Shown here: positions 15,161-23,251 of the stretch, piece by piece
Layout of the letters: the number at the start of each line of letters is the position of its first letter
Position numbering within the stretch: position 1 is the first letter of the stretch
Assembly: GCF_027622855.1 (NCBI RefSeq)
Contig: NZ_JAPZVR010000003.1
Coordinates: forward strand, 103,092-167,091
Direction: 5' to 3'
Length of the DNA stretch: 64,000 nucleotides
Source of the DNA: Glycomyces algeriensis
GTDB lineage: Bacteria > Actinomycetota > Actinomycetes > Mycobacteriales > Micromonosporaceae
Position numbers and translations under genes: made by a program
The notes under the pieces: model-generated
Database searches by the model: none
What the model was told of the DNA's origin: nothing
Seen by the model: only the letters and a program-made list of their open reading frames with translations

Positions 15161-17296
15161 GTGAACAACGGAACCTGGACCCTCCTGCGCCGCGACGGCG
15201 TGGCCCTCATCCTCGCCGCGCCCGAGTCTGGCCTGCCCGCCGTGCTCCACTGGGGCGCCGACCTCGGCCCCCTCGAAGCCGCGGACCTCGACGGGCTCGA
15301 CCGCACGACCGGCCGCCAGACCGCGCCCGCGACCCTCGACGCCGCCTGGCGGCTCTCGCTGGCGCCGCAGGAGTCCGAGGGCTGGCCGGGCCGCCCGGCA
15401 CTGCTCGCCACGCGCGACGGCCTGCCGCTCTTCCCGCGCTGGGAGGCCACGCTGGAGCAGCAGGGCGAAGCCGCAGTGGAGGTCACGGCCGTTGACGCCG
15501 CGGCCGGGCTGACGCTGCGGACCCGCCTGGAGATCGGCGCGGGCGGGCTCGTCCTGGTCGACCACGAGCTGCAGAACGACGGTGACGGGACGGTGGACGT
15601 GGCCTGGCTGGAGGCGACGCTGCCCGTCCCCAAGACCGCCGACCACCTCACCTCCTTCACCGGCCGCTGGGCGCGCGAGAAGGTCCCGGCGACCAGTGCG
15701 ATCCCGCGCGGCTCCACCGTGCGCGAGTCGCGGCGCGGGCGCGGCGGGCACGACTCCCCGTGGGTCACCTTGGCCTCCAACGGGACCCCGCGCAACCGCA
15801 CCGGCGAGGTCTGGGCCGTGCACCTCGGCTGGAGCGCCGACGTGCGCCACCGCACCGACCGCCCCACCGACCACGTGACGCTCATCGGCGCCGGAGAACT
15901 GCTGCGCCCCAGCGAGATCCGCCTCGAGAAAGGCCAGTCGTACCGCGCGCCGACCGCGTACTTCTCGTGGTCCGGCACCGGTCTCGACGGTATCGCGGAC
16001 CGCTTCCACACTTGGATGCGCGCCCGCCCGCAGCACCCGCAGACCGCGCGGCCGCTCGTGCTCAACGTCTGGGAAGCCGTGTACTTCGACCACGACCCCG
16101 TTCGCCTGAAAGCGCTGGCGCGCAAGGCCGCCTCCGTCGGCGTCGAGCGGTTCGTGCTCGACGACGGCTGGTTCCTCGCCCGCCGCCACGACCGGGCCGG
16201 TCTCGGCGACTGGGAGGTCGACCCCGCGGTCTGGCCCGAGGGCCTCGAACCGCTCGCCGAGCTCGTGCGGTCGCTCGGCATGCAGTTCGGGCTGTGGTTC
16301 GAGCCCGAGATGGTCAACCTCGATTCCAACCTCGCGCGCGCCCACCCGGACTGGCTGCTCGCCAACCCGGCGTCGGTGCCCGCGCCGGAAGGGATATCGT
16401 TCCGCACCCAGTACGTGCTCGACCTCGCGAACCCTGAAGCGTTCGAGCACCTCCGCTCGCAGATGTCGACCCTCGTCGAGCGCCTCGGCATCGCCTTCAT
16501 CAAGTGGGACCACAACCGCGACCTCGTCGAGGCGGTCCACGAGGGGCTTCCGGGCACGCACGTGCAGACCCTCGCGGCCTACCGGCTCATCGACCGGCTC
16601 AAGGCCGACCACCCCGGCCTGGAGATCGAGTCCTGCTCCTCCGGCGGCGCCCGCACCGACCTGGGCATCCTCGCCCGCACCGAGCGGGTGTGGGCCTCCG
16701 ACTCGAACGACCCGGTCGAGCGCCAGGACATCCAGCGCTGGACCGAGCTCGTGCTGCCGCCCGAGATGATCGGCGCGCACGTGGGCCCCTCCCCCGCCCA
16801 CTCCTCCGGGCGGGCCACCGCCCTCGCCTACCGGATCGCGACCTCGCTGCAGGGCTCGGCCGGCTTCGAATGGGACATCCTGACCTGCACCGAGGCGGAG
16901 ACCGAGCAGATCACGGCGTTCGGGTCGCTCTACAAGGAACTGCGCGGGCTGCTGCACACCGGCTCCGTGGTGCACCCGGACGTCGTGGACCCGGCGCTGC
17001 GAGTGCGCGGCGTCGTCGCGGCCGACCGCTCCGAGGCGGTCTTCACCGTCGCCACGGTCGCCGCGATCGAGGACGCGCTGCCCGAGCGGATCCGGCTCGA
17101 CGGCCTCGACCCCGAGCGCCGCTACACGCTGCGCGTGCGGGACGAGATCGGCGCGTCGCAGCACGGCTGGACGACCCCGCCGTGGCTCGGCAAGGACCCG
17201 GTCACCGTCTCCGGCCGCGTGCTCACCGAGATCGGCCTCCAGCTGCCGGGCCTGTGGCCGGTGCAGGCGATCATGGTGCACCTGACCGCCGAGTGA
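15161..17296 (+). CDS. GH36 alpha-galactosidase
   Basis: A 711-residue cytosolic alpha-galactosidase. An N-terminal beta-sandwich domain (about 1-290) precedes the catalytic barrel (about 300-620). The nucleophile lies in FIKWDHNRD (Asp450) and the acid/base in WASDSNDP (Asp514). Other family motifs include LNVWEAVYFDH, FVLDDGWF, FGLWFEPEMVN and SCSSGGARTDLG. The Trp-Glu-Ala variant of the usual WNSWE motif is seen. It hydrolyses alpha-1,6-galactosides such as raffinose or galactomannan side chains. The start is GTG at 15161, with GAAGGAAC 4 bp upstream. It diverges from the ABC/GH127 operon and shares its control region. A MITE is inserted 1 bp after its stop codon. Confidence 0.92.
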   Translation: MNNGTWTLLRRDGVALILAAPESGLPAVLHWGADLGPLEAADLDGLDRTTGRQTAPATLDAAWRLSLAPQESEGWPGRPALLATRDGLPLFPRWEATLEQQGEAAVEVTAVDAAAGLTLRTRLEIGAGGLVLVDHELQNDGDGTVDVAWLEATLPVPKTADHLTSFTGRWAREKVPATSAIPRGSTVRESRRGRGGHDSPWVTLASNGTPRNRTGEVWAVHLGWSADVRHRTDRPTDHVTLIGAGELLRPSEIRLEKGQSYRAPTAYFSWSGTGLDGIADRFHTWMRARPQHPQTARPLVLNVWEAVYFDHDPVRLKALARKAASVGVERFVLDDGWFLARRHDRAGLGDWEVDPAVWPEGLEPLAELVRSLGMQFGLWFEPEMVNLDSNLARAHPDWLLANPASVPAPEGISFRTQYVLDLANPEAFEHLRSQMSTLVERLGIAFIKWDHNRDLVEAVHEGLPGTHVQTLAAYRLIDRLKADHPGLEIESCSSGGARTDLGILARTERVWASDSNDPVERQDIQRWTELVLPPEMIGAHVGPSPAHSSGRATALAYRIATSLQGSAGFEWDILTCTEAETEQITAFGSLYKELRGLLHTGSVVHPDVVDPALRVRGVVAADRSEAVFTVATVAAIEDALPERIRLDGLDPERRYTLRVRDEIGASQHGWTTPPWLGKDPVTVSGRVLTEIGLQLPGLWPVQAIMVHLTAE

Positions 17297-17297
17297 C

Positions 17298-17497
17298 CTA
17301 GGGGGTGTTGACGAACCCCTGACGGTCGCTGTCCGGCCCATTGGCCCGCTCGCTGCGTTGTCGGCCCTCCGAATACAACACCGGTATTCGGAGGGCCTTC
17401 CGCAGTTTCGGCGACGCTTGCGAGCCGTCAATCGGTGGAGCGAGCAAACCAATGGACTCGGACATCGCCTCGCCGGGGGTTCGTCAACACCCCCTAG
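17298..17497. mobile_element. 200-bp fold-back MITE with 22-bp terminal inverted repeats
   Basis: The element has perfect 22-bp terminal inverted repeats, beginning CTAGGGGGTGTTGACGAACC and ending with the exact complement. If the terminal TA is the target duplication, the element is GGGGG...CCCCC inside C-TA...TA-G, as for IS630/Tc1- or IS5(IS427)-type transposition. The interior is also a long imperfect palindrome: CCATTGGCCCGCTCGCT is mirrored by CCATTGGTTTGCTCGCT on the other strand, and the centre is a 14-bp perfect stem (GGCCCTCCGAATAC) around 17373-17398. It has no coding capacity. It lies between the GH36 stop and what looks like that gene's own terminator. Confidence 0.85.
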
Positions 17498-17515
17498 CGG
17501 CGCAACACGACCCAT

Positions 17516-17547
17516 GCGGGGTCGCCCGTCTCGGCGGGCGGCCCCGC
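17516..17547 (+). terminator. Terminator probably belonging to the GH36 gene
   Basis: A 13-bp stem with one T-G wobble (GCGGGGTCGCCCG / CGGGCGGCCCCGC) and a 6-base loop. It lies 19 bp beyond the MITE. The MITE seems to have separated the GH36 stop from this hairpin. Confidence 0.65.
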
Positions 17548-17578
17548 TCGGCGTTCGGGAACCGTTCGACCCACGGGT

Positions 17579-17605
17579 TGTAGATCGGTCTACACGACGT
17601 GTAGA
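17579..17605. promoter_or_regulatory. Overlapping palindromes upstream of the LacI regulator gene
   Basis: Three TGTAGA half-sites alternate in orientation: TGTAGA-N4-TCTACA (17579-17594), and TCTACAC-GAC-GTGTAGA (17589-17605), sharing the middle half-site. It ends 31 bp before the regulator's ATG, fitting an autoregulatory or cofactor operator. It differs from the operator upstream of GH78, so another protein may bind here. Confidence 0.5.
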
Positions 17606-17636
17606 TTCCTCGTCATCGTGCAACGGGGAGGTCGCC

Positions 17637-18668
17637 ATGGCGCCAGCGCGGGCCGGCTCGGCCACCATCGAGGACGTCGCGCGCGCAGCGGGCGTCTCGC
17701 GCGCCGCGGTCTCCAAGGTCATCCGCGACGCCTACGGGGTGAGCCCGGCGATGCGCGAACGGGTGACGGCCGCGATCGAGCAGCTCGGCTACCGCCCCCG
17801 CGTTTCGGCGAGGGGCATGCGCGGCAAGACGTTCACGCTCGGCATCGAGATCCCCGAGCTGTCGAACCCGTTCTTCCCGCTGCTGCTCGCCGGGGCGACC
17901 GCGGCGCTCTCCGGCTCGCCCTACCAGCTCGTCATCGCCCCGGCCGACCCCGCCCACCACGAGGGCTACCGGGCGATCCAGGCGCTCGTGGACCGGCAGG
18001 TCGACGGGGTCATCGCGGTCTCGCCGCTGGTGGACCCGGCCTGGCTGGGCGAGCTCTCGGCCACCGTGCCGGTGGTGATGCTCGGCCGCCATGACCGCGC
18101 GGAGGGGTACGACACCGTGGTGAGCGACGACGAGGCCGGCGCCCTCCTGGTGATGCGGCACCTCCTCGAGCTGGGGCACCGCGACATCGCCCACCTCACC
18201 GGGGAGTCGGCCGACCCCGATCCCGGCTCCGGGATTCCGCAGGCGATCCGGTTGCGGGCCTATCGATCTGCGATGCGGGAGGCCGGGTTCGGCGACCGGG
18301 TCAGCATCGCGAGCACCCCTGCCGTGACCGCCAACGCGCATCGGGCCGCGCTCCAGTTGCTCCGCGGCGCTGAGCGGCCGACGGCGATCTTCGCCTGCCA
18401 CGACGAACCGGCACTCGGCGTGCTGCGGGCCGTCGCCGATGCGGGGCTCACCGCCGACGACGTCTCGGTCGCCGGCTACGACGGCATCGCGATCGCCGGG
18501 CACCCGGGCATCGCGCTCACCACGGTGGCCCAGGACGGCGAGCGGATGGGCCGGCTCGCCGTGGAACTGCTCCTCGAACGCATCGCCGGGCGCACCGAAC
18601 CGCGGCGCGAAGTGGTCGCGCCCGAACTCGTCGTCCGCTCCAGCACCCGGCCGCCGCGCGGCCGCTGA
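17637..18668 (+). CDS. LacI-family transcriptional regulator
   Basis: A 343-residue repressor. The N-terminal helix-turn-helix (about 8-55) reads TIEDVARAAGVSRAAVSKVIRD with a hinge helix near SARGMRG. The periplasmic-binding-protein-like sensor domain follows (about 65-330), with IGIEIPELSNPFFPLLLAGA-like strand/helix order, DGVIAVSPL, ELGHRDIAHLTG and DDVSVAGYDG. It probably senses a sugar and controls the following GH78 rhamnosidase gene, whose upstream region has a LacI-type palindrome with central CG. The ATG at 17637 follows ACGGGGAGGT, whereas longer versions lack a ribosome site. Rhamnose as ligand is inferred from the neighbour only. Confidence 0.9.
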   Translation: MAPARAGSATIEDVARAAGVSRAAVSKVIRDAYGVSPAMRERVTAAIEQLGYRPRVSARGMRGKTFTLGIEIPELSNPFFPLLLAGATAALSGSPYQLVIAPADPAHHEGYRAIQALVDRQVDGVIAVSPLVDPAWLGELSATVPVVMLGRHDRAEGYDTVVSDDEAGALLVMRHLLELGHRDIAHLTGESADPDPGSGIPQAIRLRAYRSAMREAGFGDRVSIASTPAVTANAHRAALQLLRGAERPTAIFACHDEPALGVLRAVADAGLTADDVSVAGYDGIAIAGHPGIALTTVAQDGERMGRLAVELLLERIAGRTEPRREVVAPELVVRSSTRPPRGR

Positions 18669-18705
18669 CCACCGCGCGGGTCCCGCCGCGCTCCGACCCT
18701 CCTCA

Positions 18706-18718
18706 TTGAATCGTTCAA
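18706..18718. promoter_or_regulatory. LacI-type operator upstream of the rhamnosidase gene
   Basis: TTGAA-TCG-TTCAA, a 13-bp inverted repeat containing the central CG step typical of LacI-family operators. It lies 29 bp before the GH78 start codon and 37 bp after the LacI gene stop. Confidence 0.6.
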
Positions 18719-18747
18719 ACCCTCTGGTACCCAACAGGAAGCACCGC

Positions 18748-21330
18748 ATGAACCCTCCCCACCCATCAGTCCACGGCCTCCGCGCCGAGTACCGCACCGA
18801 CGCCCCGTTCGTCGGCACGAGCCGACCGCGCCTGTCCTGGAAGACCGCGACGACCGCCACGAATTGGACGCAGGCGAGCGCCGAGATCGAATGGCGGCGA
18901 GGCGACACCACCGAGACGGCCCGCGTTGAGGACGCCGAGTCGGTGTTCGTCGCCTGGCCGTTCGCGCCGCTGCGCGCCCGCGAACGCGGGGCCCTGCGCG
19001 TGCGGGTCCGCGGCGCCGACGGCGCCGCCTCGGACTGGAGCGCGCCGCTGGAGATCCGCGCCGGGTTCCTCGCCGAAGGCGAATGGCGGGCCCGGTTCGT
19101 CTCGGCGCCCGGAGCCGGACCCGCTCAGCCCGTGCTGCTGCGCCGCGAGTTCGCAGTGCGCGAAGAACTCCGGGCGGCCACCTTGTACAGCACCGCGCGC
19201 GGACTGTTCCAGGTCGAGATCGGCGGCACCGCGGTCGACGACGAGCGGTTCAAGCCCGGGTGGACGGCGTACCGGCAGCGGCTCGTGCACGAGACCGACG
19301 ACGTCACCGCGCTGCTCGCACCGGGCCCGAACGCGATCGGGGCGGTGCTCGCGGGCGGCTGGTACACCGAGCGGTTCGGCTTCCACGGCGACGCCGAGCC
19401 GTTCTACGGCACGCACCCCGCCTTCGCGGCGCAGCTCGTGCTCGAATACGAGGACGGCGCAACGGAACTGGTCGCCACCGGCGACGACGGATGGCGGGCG
19501 ACCACTGAAGGGCCGCTGACCGCGAGCGGGATCTACGCGGGCGAGTCGTACGACGCGCGGCGAGCGATGCCCGGCTGGTCCTCCCCCGGCTTCGACGACG
19601 GGACCTGGTTGGACGCCGAGACGGACACCGCAGCGGCGATCGTGCCCGTGCCGCGCACCGCGCCGCCCGTGCGGGCCACCCAGGAGCTCCCGGTCGCCGA
19701 GGTCATCACCACCCCCAGTGGACGGACCGTGCTCGACTTCGGGCAGAACCTCGTGGGGCACCTGCGCCTGCGCGTCTCCGGCCGCGCGGGCGACACCGTC
19801 GTGCTCCGCCACGCCGAGGTCCTCGAGCACGGCGAGCTCGGCGTGCGCCCGCTGCGCCACGCCGCCGCCACCGACCGGTACACGTTGGCGGGCAACGCGA
19901 TCGAGACCTGGGAGCCCGTGTTCACCTTCCACGGGTTCCGGTACGCCGAGGTCGACAACTGGCCCGGGACGTTCGACCCGGCCGACGTCACGGCAGTCGT
20001 CGTGCACTCCGACATGGACCGCACCGGCTGGTTCGAGTCCTCGCACGAGCAGCTGAACCGGCTGCACGAGAACGTGGTCTGGGGCATGCGCGGCAACTTC
20101 CTGTCGATCCCCACCGACTGCCCGCAGCGCGACGAGCGCCTCGGCTGGACCGGCGACATCCAGGTCTTCGCGCCCACCGCGTCCTACCTGTTCGACGCGG
20201 ACGGGTTCCTCGCCTCGTGGCTGGAGGACCTCGCGCTCGAGCAGGAGGCGAACGGCGGGGTCACGTTCATCGTGCCGAACGTGCTCGAGTGGGCGAAGAC
20301 CCCGGCCGCGGCCTGGGCCGACGCCGCCACGGTCGTGCCCACCGTCCTCTTCGAGCGGTACGGCGACCGGGCCGTGCTGCAGCGGCAGTACCCGAGCATG
20401 CGGGGCTGGGTGGACCAGGTAGCGGCGCTCGCGGGCGAGCGGCGGCTCTGGGAGGGCGACTTCCAGTTCGGCGACTGGCTCGACCCGAACGCCCCGCCGC
20501 ACGACCCGTTCCAGGCCCGGACCGAACACGACCTCGTCGCCAGCGCCTACCTGTTCCGCTCCTCCCGCCTGGTCGCCGAGGCGGCGCGGCTGCTCGGCCT
20601 GGACGGGGACGCCGCGCGGTACGAGGCGTACGCGCGGGAGGTGCGGGCGGCGTGGCTGCGGGAGTACGTGACGCCGGCGGGCCGGATCGTCTCGGACACG
20701 CAGACGGCGTACGCGCTGGCGATCATGTTCGGGCTGTCCGCGGACCCTGAGCTGATCGGGCGGTTCGGGGCGCGGTTGGCGGCGCTGGTGGAGCGGGCGG
20801 GCCACCGGATCGGGACCGGGTTCGTGGGGACGCCGCTCATCCAGGACGCGCTGGTGCGCACGGGTCACGCGGACACGGCGGAGGCGCTGCTCATGCAGAC
20901 GGGGGTGCCGTCGTGGCTGTACCCGGTGACGATGGGCGCGACGACCGTGTGGGAGCGCTGGGACTCCATGCTGGAGGACGGCACGATCAATCCGGGCGAG
21001 ATGACCTCGTTCAACCACTACGCGTTCGGGGCGATCGCGGACTGGCTGCACCGGACGGCGGCGGGGCTGGCACCGCTGGAGCCCGGGTACCGGCGGCTGC
21101 TGGTCGCGCCGGTGCCGCTCGCGGGGCTGGACTGGGCGGCGGCGGCGCATGAGACGCCGTACGGCCGGGCGGCGGTGCGGTGGGAGGCGGCCGACGGCGG
21201 CCTGGTCGTGCGGGCCACGGTGCCGCCCAACACGAGTGCGCGGGTGGTGCTGCCGGATCGGGCGCCGGAGGAGGTCGGTTCGGGCGAGCACGCCTGGACG
21301 ATCGCGGACCCGCGTGCGGGGGCCGTGTAG
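18748..21330 (+). CDS. GH78 alpha-L-rhamnosidase
   Basis: An 860-residue enzyme that removes terminal alpha-L-rhamnose from plant glycosides, pectin (rhamnogalacturonan) side chains or arabinogalactan proteins. All family domains are present: N-terminal fibronectin-like and rhamnosidase N domains (about 5-290; YSTARGLFQVEIGG, PGWTAYRQRL), a concanavalin-like domain (about 300-410; DFGQNLVGHL), the (alpha/alpha)6 catalytic barrel (about 415-760) and a C-terminal beta domain. Catalytic Glu residues are in QRDERLGWTGD (general acid) and TTVWERWD (base). No signal peptide, so intracellular. ACAGGAAG precedes the ATG at 18748. It follows a LacI regulator in the same direction. Confidence 0.93.
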   Translation: MNPPHPSVHGLRAEYRTDAPFVGTSRPRLSWKTATTATNWTQASAEIEWRRGDTTETARVEDAESVFVAWPFAPLRARERGALRVRVRGADGAASDWSAPLEIRAGFLAEGEWRARFVSAPGAGPAQPVLLRREFAVREELRAATLYSTARGLFQVEIGGTAVDDERFKPGWTAYRQRLVHETDDVTALLAPGPNAIGAVLAGGWYTERFGFHGDAEPFYGTHPAFAAQLVLEYEDGATELVATGDDGWRATTEGPLTASGIYAGESYDARRAMPGWSSPGFDDGTWLDAETDTAAAIVPVPRTAPPVRATQELPVAEVITTPSGRTVLDFGQNLVGHLRLRVSGRAGDTVVLRHAEVLEHGELGVRPLRHAAATDRYTLAGNAIETWEPVFTFHGFRYAEVDNWPGTFDPADVTAVVVHSDMDRTGWFESSHEQLNRLHENVVWGMRGNFLSIPTDCPQRDERLGWTGDIQVFAPTASYLFDADGFLASWLEDLALEQEANGGVTFIVPNVLEWAKTPAAAWADAATVVPTVLFERYGDRAVLQRQYPSMRGWVDQVAALAGERRLWEGDFQFGDWLDPNAPPHDPFQARTEHDLVASAYLFRSSRLVAEAARLLGLDGDAARYEAYAREVRAAWLREYVTPAGRIVSDTQTAYALAIMFGLSADPELIGRFGARLAALVERAGHRIGTGFVGTPLIQDALVRTGHADTAEALLMQTGVPSWLYPVTMGATTVWERWDSMLEDGTINPGEMTSFNHYAFGAIADWLHRTAAGLAPLEPGYRRLLVAPVPLAGLDWAAAAHETPYGRAAVRWEAADGGLVVRATVPPNTSARVVLPDRAPEEVGSGEHAWTIADPRAGAV

Positions 21331-21437
21331 GGCTCGGGGCCTCGGGCCGCGCACTCGGTTCGAGACCCCGTCGTTCGGGCCTCGCGGTGTTAAGGTGAGC
21401 GCGCCGCGCGTTCCCCTCCTCTCCCCTGGAGCCCTCG

Positions 21438-22436
21438 ATGGCGAATCGGCCCTCGGTCAGCCTCGTCATGGCGACCTGCGACAAGCGCGAGTACCTCGCG
21501 CTGACGCTTGAATCGCTGCTCGCGCAGACCGAGTCGCGGTTCGAGGTGGTGCTGTGCGACGACGGGACGCGGGGCGGTGTCGCGGACGTGGTGGCGCCCT
21601 TCAAGGACCGGCTCGAGCTGCAGCTGGTGGTGCAGGAGAACCGGGGCCGGGCGGCGGCGCGGAACGCGGCGCTCGAACGGGTGCGAGGCGACCTGGTGGT
21701 CTTCATCGACGACGACCGGTTGGCCGCGCCCGGTTTCGTGGCCGCGCACGCGGACGCCGCGGACGGCGGCGGGGTGATCGGCTGGAAGCGCCGGGCGCTC
21801 ACGTGGTGGCGGCCGGGGATGTTGCCGATCGGCGAAGCGGACCTGGTGCGGCTGGCGTTCCGGCTGGGCGGCACCGCGCGGCTGCGTGAGCCGCTGCGGC
21901 TGCTGGAGCCGGGCGAGCTGACCGCGGACGCGGAGGGCGCGCTGGCCCGCGTCGACCTGGGCGAGGAGCGGGACAACTACCGGCAGGTCGTGGACGCGTT
22001 CGGGCCGGGCCTGGAGGGCTTCCGGTTCGGCTGGGGCCTGGCCACGACCGCGAACCTCTCGGTGCCGCGCGAGGCTTTGGATGAGGCCGGCGGCTTCGAC
22101 GAGGCGTTCACGGGGTGGGGCATGGAGGACACGGATCTGAGCTACCGGCTGGCCCGGGCGGGCCTGCGGTTCTCGGTGGACGCGGCGGCGGTGAACTACC
22201 ACCAGGTGCACCCGCTGGCCGATCCCGATCCGGTGGCCGCCGGGCGGATCATGAAGGCGCAGTTGACGCGGAACCTCGCGCATTTCTGCGGGCGGCACCG
22301 GTCGATCGAGGCGCACCTGTTCCGGGGGTACTGGGCGAACGCGATGACCTTGATCGAGGCGGACGCGCTGCTCAAGCGGGCCGAGGTCGATCCGATGCTG
22401 CGTCAGCGGCTGGAAACTTTTTATATGTCCCGGTAA
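21438..22436 (+). CDS. GT2-family glycosyltransferase
   Basis: A 332-residue GT-A fold glycosyltransferase. The N-terminal nucleotide-sugar part has SLVMATCDKREYLALTLESL and VVLCDDGT; the metal-binding DxD equivalent is VFIDDDR (about residues 92-98). The acceptor side contains GWGMEDTDLSYRLARAG (about residues 228-244), the ED motif of the galactosyltransferase-like C-terminal domain (PF02709). No membrane segments, so a soluble or peripheral enzyme transferring a sugar to an unknown acceptor. It stands alone between catabolic genes and is not obviously part of an exopolysaccharide cluster. The ATG has only a weak upstream purine stretch. Confidence 0.85.
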   Translation: MANRPSVSLVMATCDKREYLALTLESLLAQTESRFEVVLCDDGTRGGVADVVAPFKDRLELQLVVQENRGRAAARNAALERVRGDLVVFIDDDRLAAPGFVAAHADAADGGGVIGWKRRALTWWRPGMLPIGEADLVRLAFRLGGTARLREPLRLLEPGELTADAEGALARVDLGEERDNYRQVVDAFGPGLEGFRFGWGLATTANLSVPREALDEAGGFDEAFTGWGMEDTDLSYRLARAGLRFSVDAAAVNYHQVHPLADPDPVAAGRIMKAQLTRNLAHFCGRHRSIEAHLFRGYWANAMTLIEADALLKRAEVDPMLRQRLETFYMSR

Positions 22437-22549
22437 ACCGACAGCGGTCGGGAAGACCGTTGCGGTCAGTCCCGGCATCGGCTACGGTCGATCGGCGAGG
22501 TATGCAAACGATTCGACAAGCGGTGTCAGAGCACCGGTGAAGGAACCAC

Positions 22550-23251
22550 ATGAGCGAGCGAAAAGCCCTGGTCGTCCGAGGCGGATGGGAGGGGCACGCA
22601 CCGGTCGAGGCGACTGAACTGTTTCTGCCTTTCCTGCGGGAGAACGGGTTCGAGGTCCGCGTCGAGGAGTCCCCCGAGGTGTACGCGGACGCCGACGCCC
22701 TCGCCGCGACCGACCTCATCGTCCAGAGCGTGACGATGTCCGAGATCAGCCACGACCAGCTGAAGGGCCTCCGCGCCGCCGTCGCGGCGGGCACCGGCAT
22801 GGCGGGCTGGCACGGCGGCATCGCCGACTCCTACCGCAACTCCTCGGACTACCTGCAGCTCATCGGCGGCCAGTTCGCGACCCACCCCTCCAAGGAGCCG
22901 GGCGCGTGCAAGGGGAGCCAGGAGGACAACTACCTGCCCCACACGGTCGAGCTCACCGACCTCGGCCGCGAGCACCCGATCACGGCGGGCCTCGCGGACT
23001 TCGAGCTCGACACCGAGCAGTACTGGGTGCTCCACGACGACCTCATCGACGTCCTCGCCACGACCACGCACCCCGTGCGGCCGTGGCACCCGTGGCACCG
23101 GCCGATCACCTCCCCGGCCGTGTGGACCCGCCAGTGGGGCGAGGGCCGCATCATGGTCGCCACCCCCGGCCACAGCGTCGACATCCTCAAGGACGCCAAC
23201 GTCCGCACCATCATCGAAAGGGGCATGCTGTGGGCGACCCGCACGGCGTAG
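22550..23251 (+). CDS. ThuA-like domain protein
   Basis: A 233-residue protein of the ThuA (trehalose-utilisation) family, which has a class I glutamine-amidotransferase-like fold. It shows KALVVRGGWEGHAPVEATELF at the N-terminus, MAGWHGGIADSYRNSSDYLQLIGGQF in the middle and HPITAGLADFELDTEQYWVLHDD further on, the usual family blocks. ThuA-like proteins are paired with Gfo/Idh/MocA dehydrogenases in sugar catabolism, in particular keto-sugar routes. Here the dehydrogenase start codon lies inside the last 22 bp. GGTGAAGGAA precedes the ATG. A TGCAAACGATTCG element (22503-22515) upstream resembles half of a LacI-type operator. Confidence 0.88.
   Translation: MSERKALVVRGGWEGHAPVEATELFLPFLRENGFEVRVEESPEVYADADALAATDLIVQSVTMSEISHDQLKGLRAAVAAGTGMAGWHGGIADSYRNSSDYLQLIGGQFATHPSKEPGACKGSQEDNYLPHTVELTDLGREHPITAGLADFELDTEQYWVLHDDLIDVLATTTHPVRPWHPWHRPITSPAVWTRQWGEGRIMVATPGHSVDILKDANVRTIIERGMLWATRTA

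Noticed and set aside
15065-17722. Long open frame on the minus strand opposite the GH36 gene
   Set aside because: It is low-complexity, rich in Arg, Gly and Val, has no domain, and mirrors a gene with clear catalytic motifs. It is a shadow created by the GC-rich third positions.
18766-21354. Long minus-strand open frame opposite the GH78 gene
   Set aside because: It has the biased Arg/Gly/Val composition of antisense frames and no recognisable motif, whereas GH78 is complete on the plus strand.
22503-22518. TGCAAACGATTCGACA as a LacI operator before the ThuA gene
   Set aside because: Only one half resembles the LacI consensus; symmetry is too poor to list as a feature.
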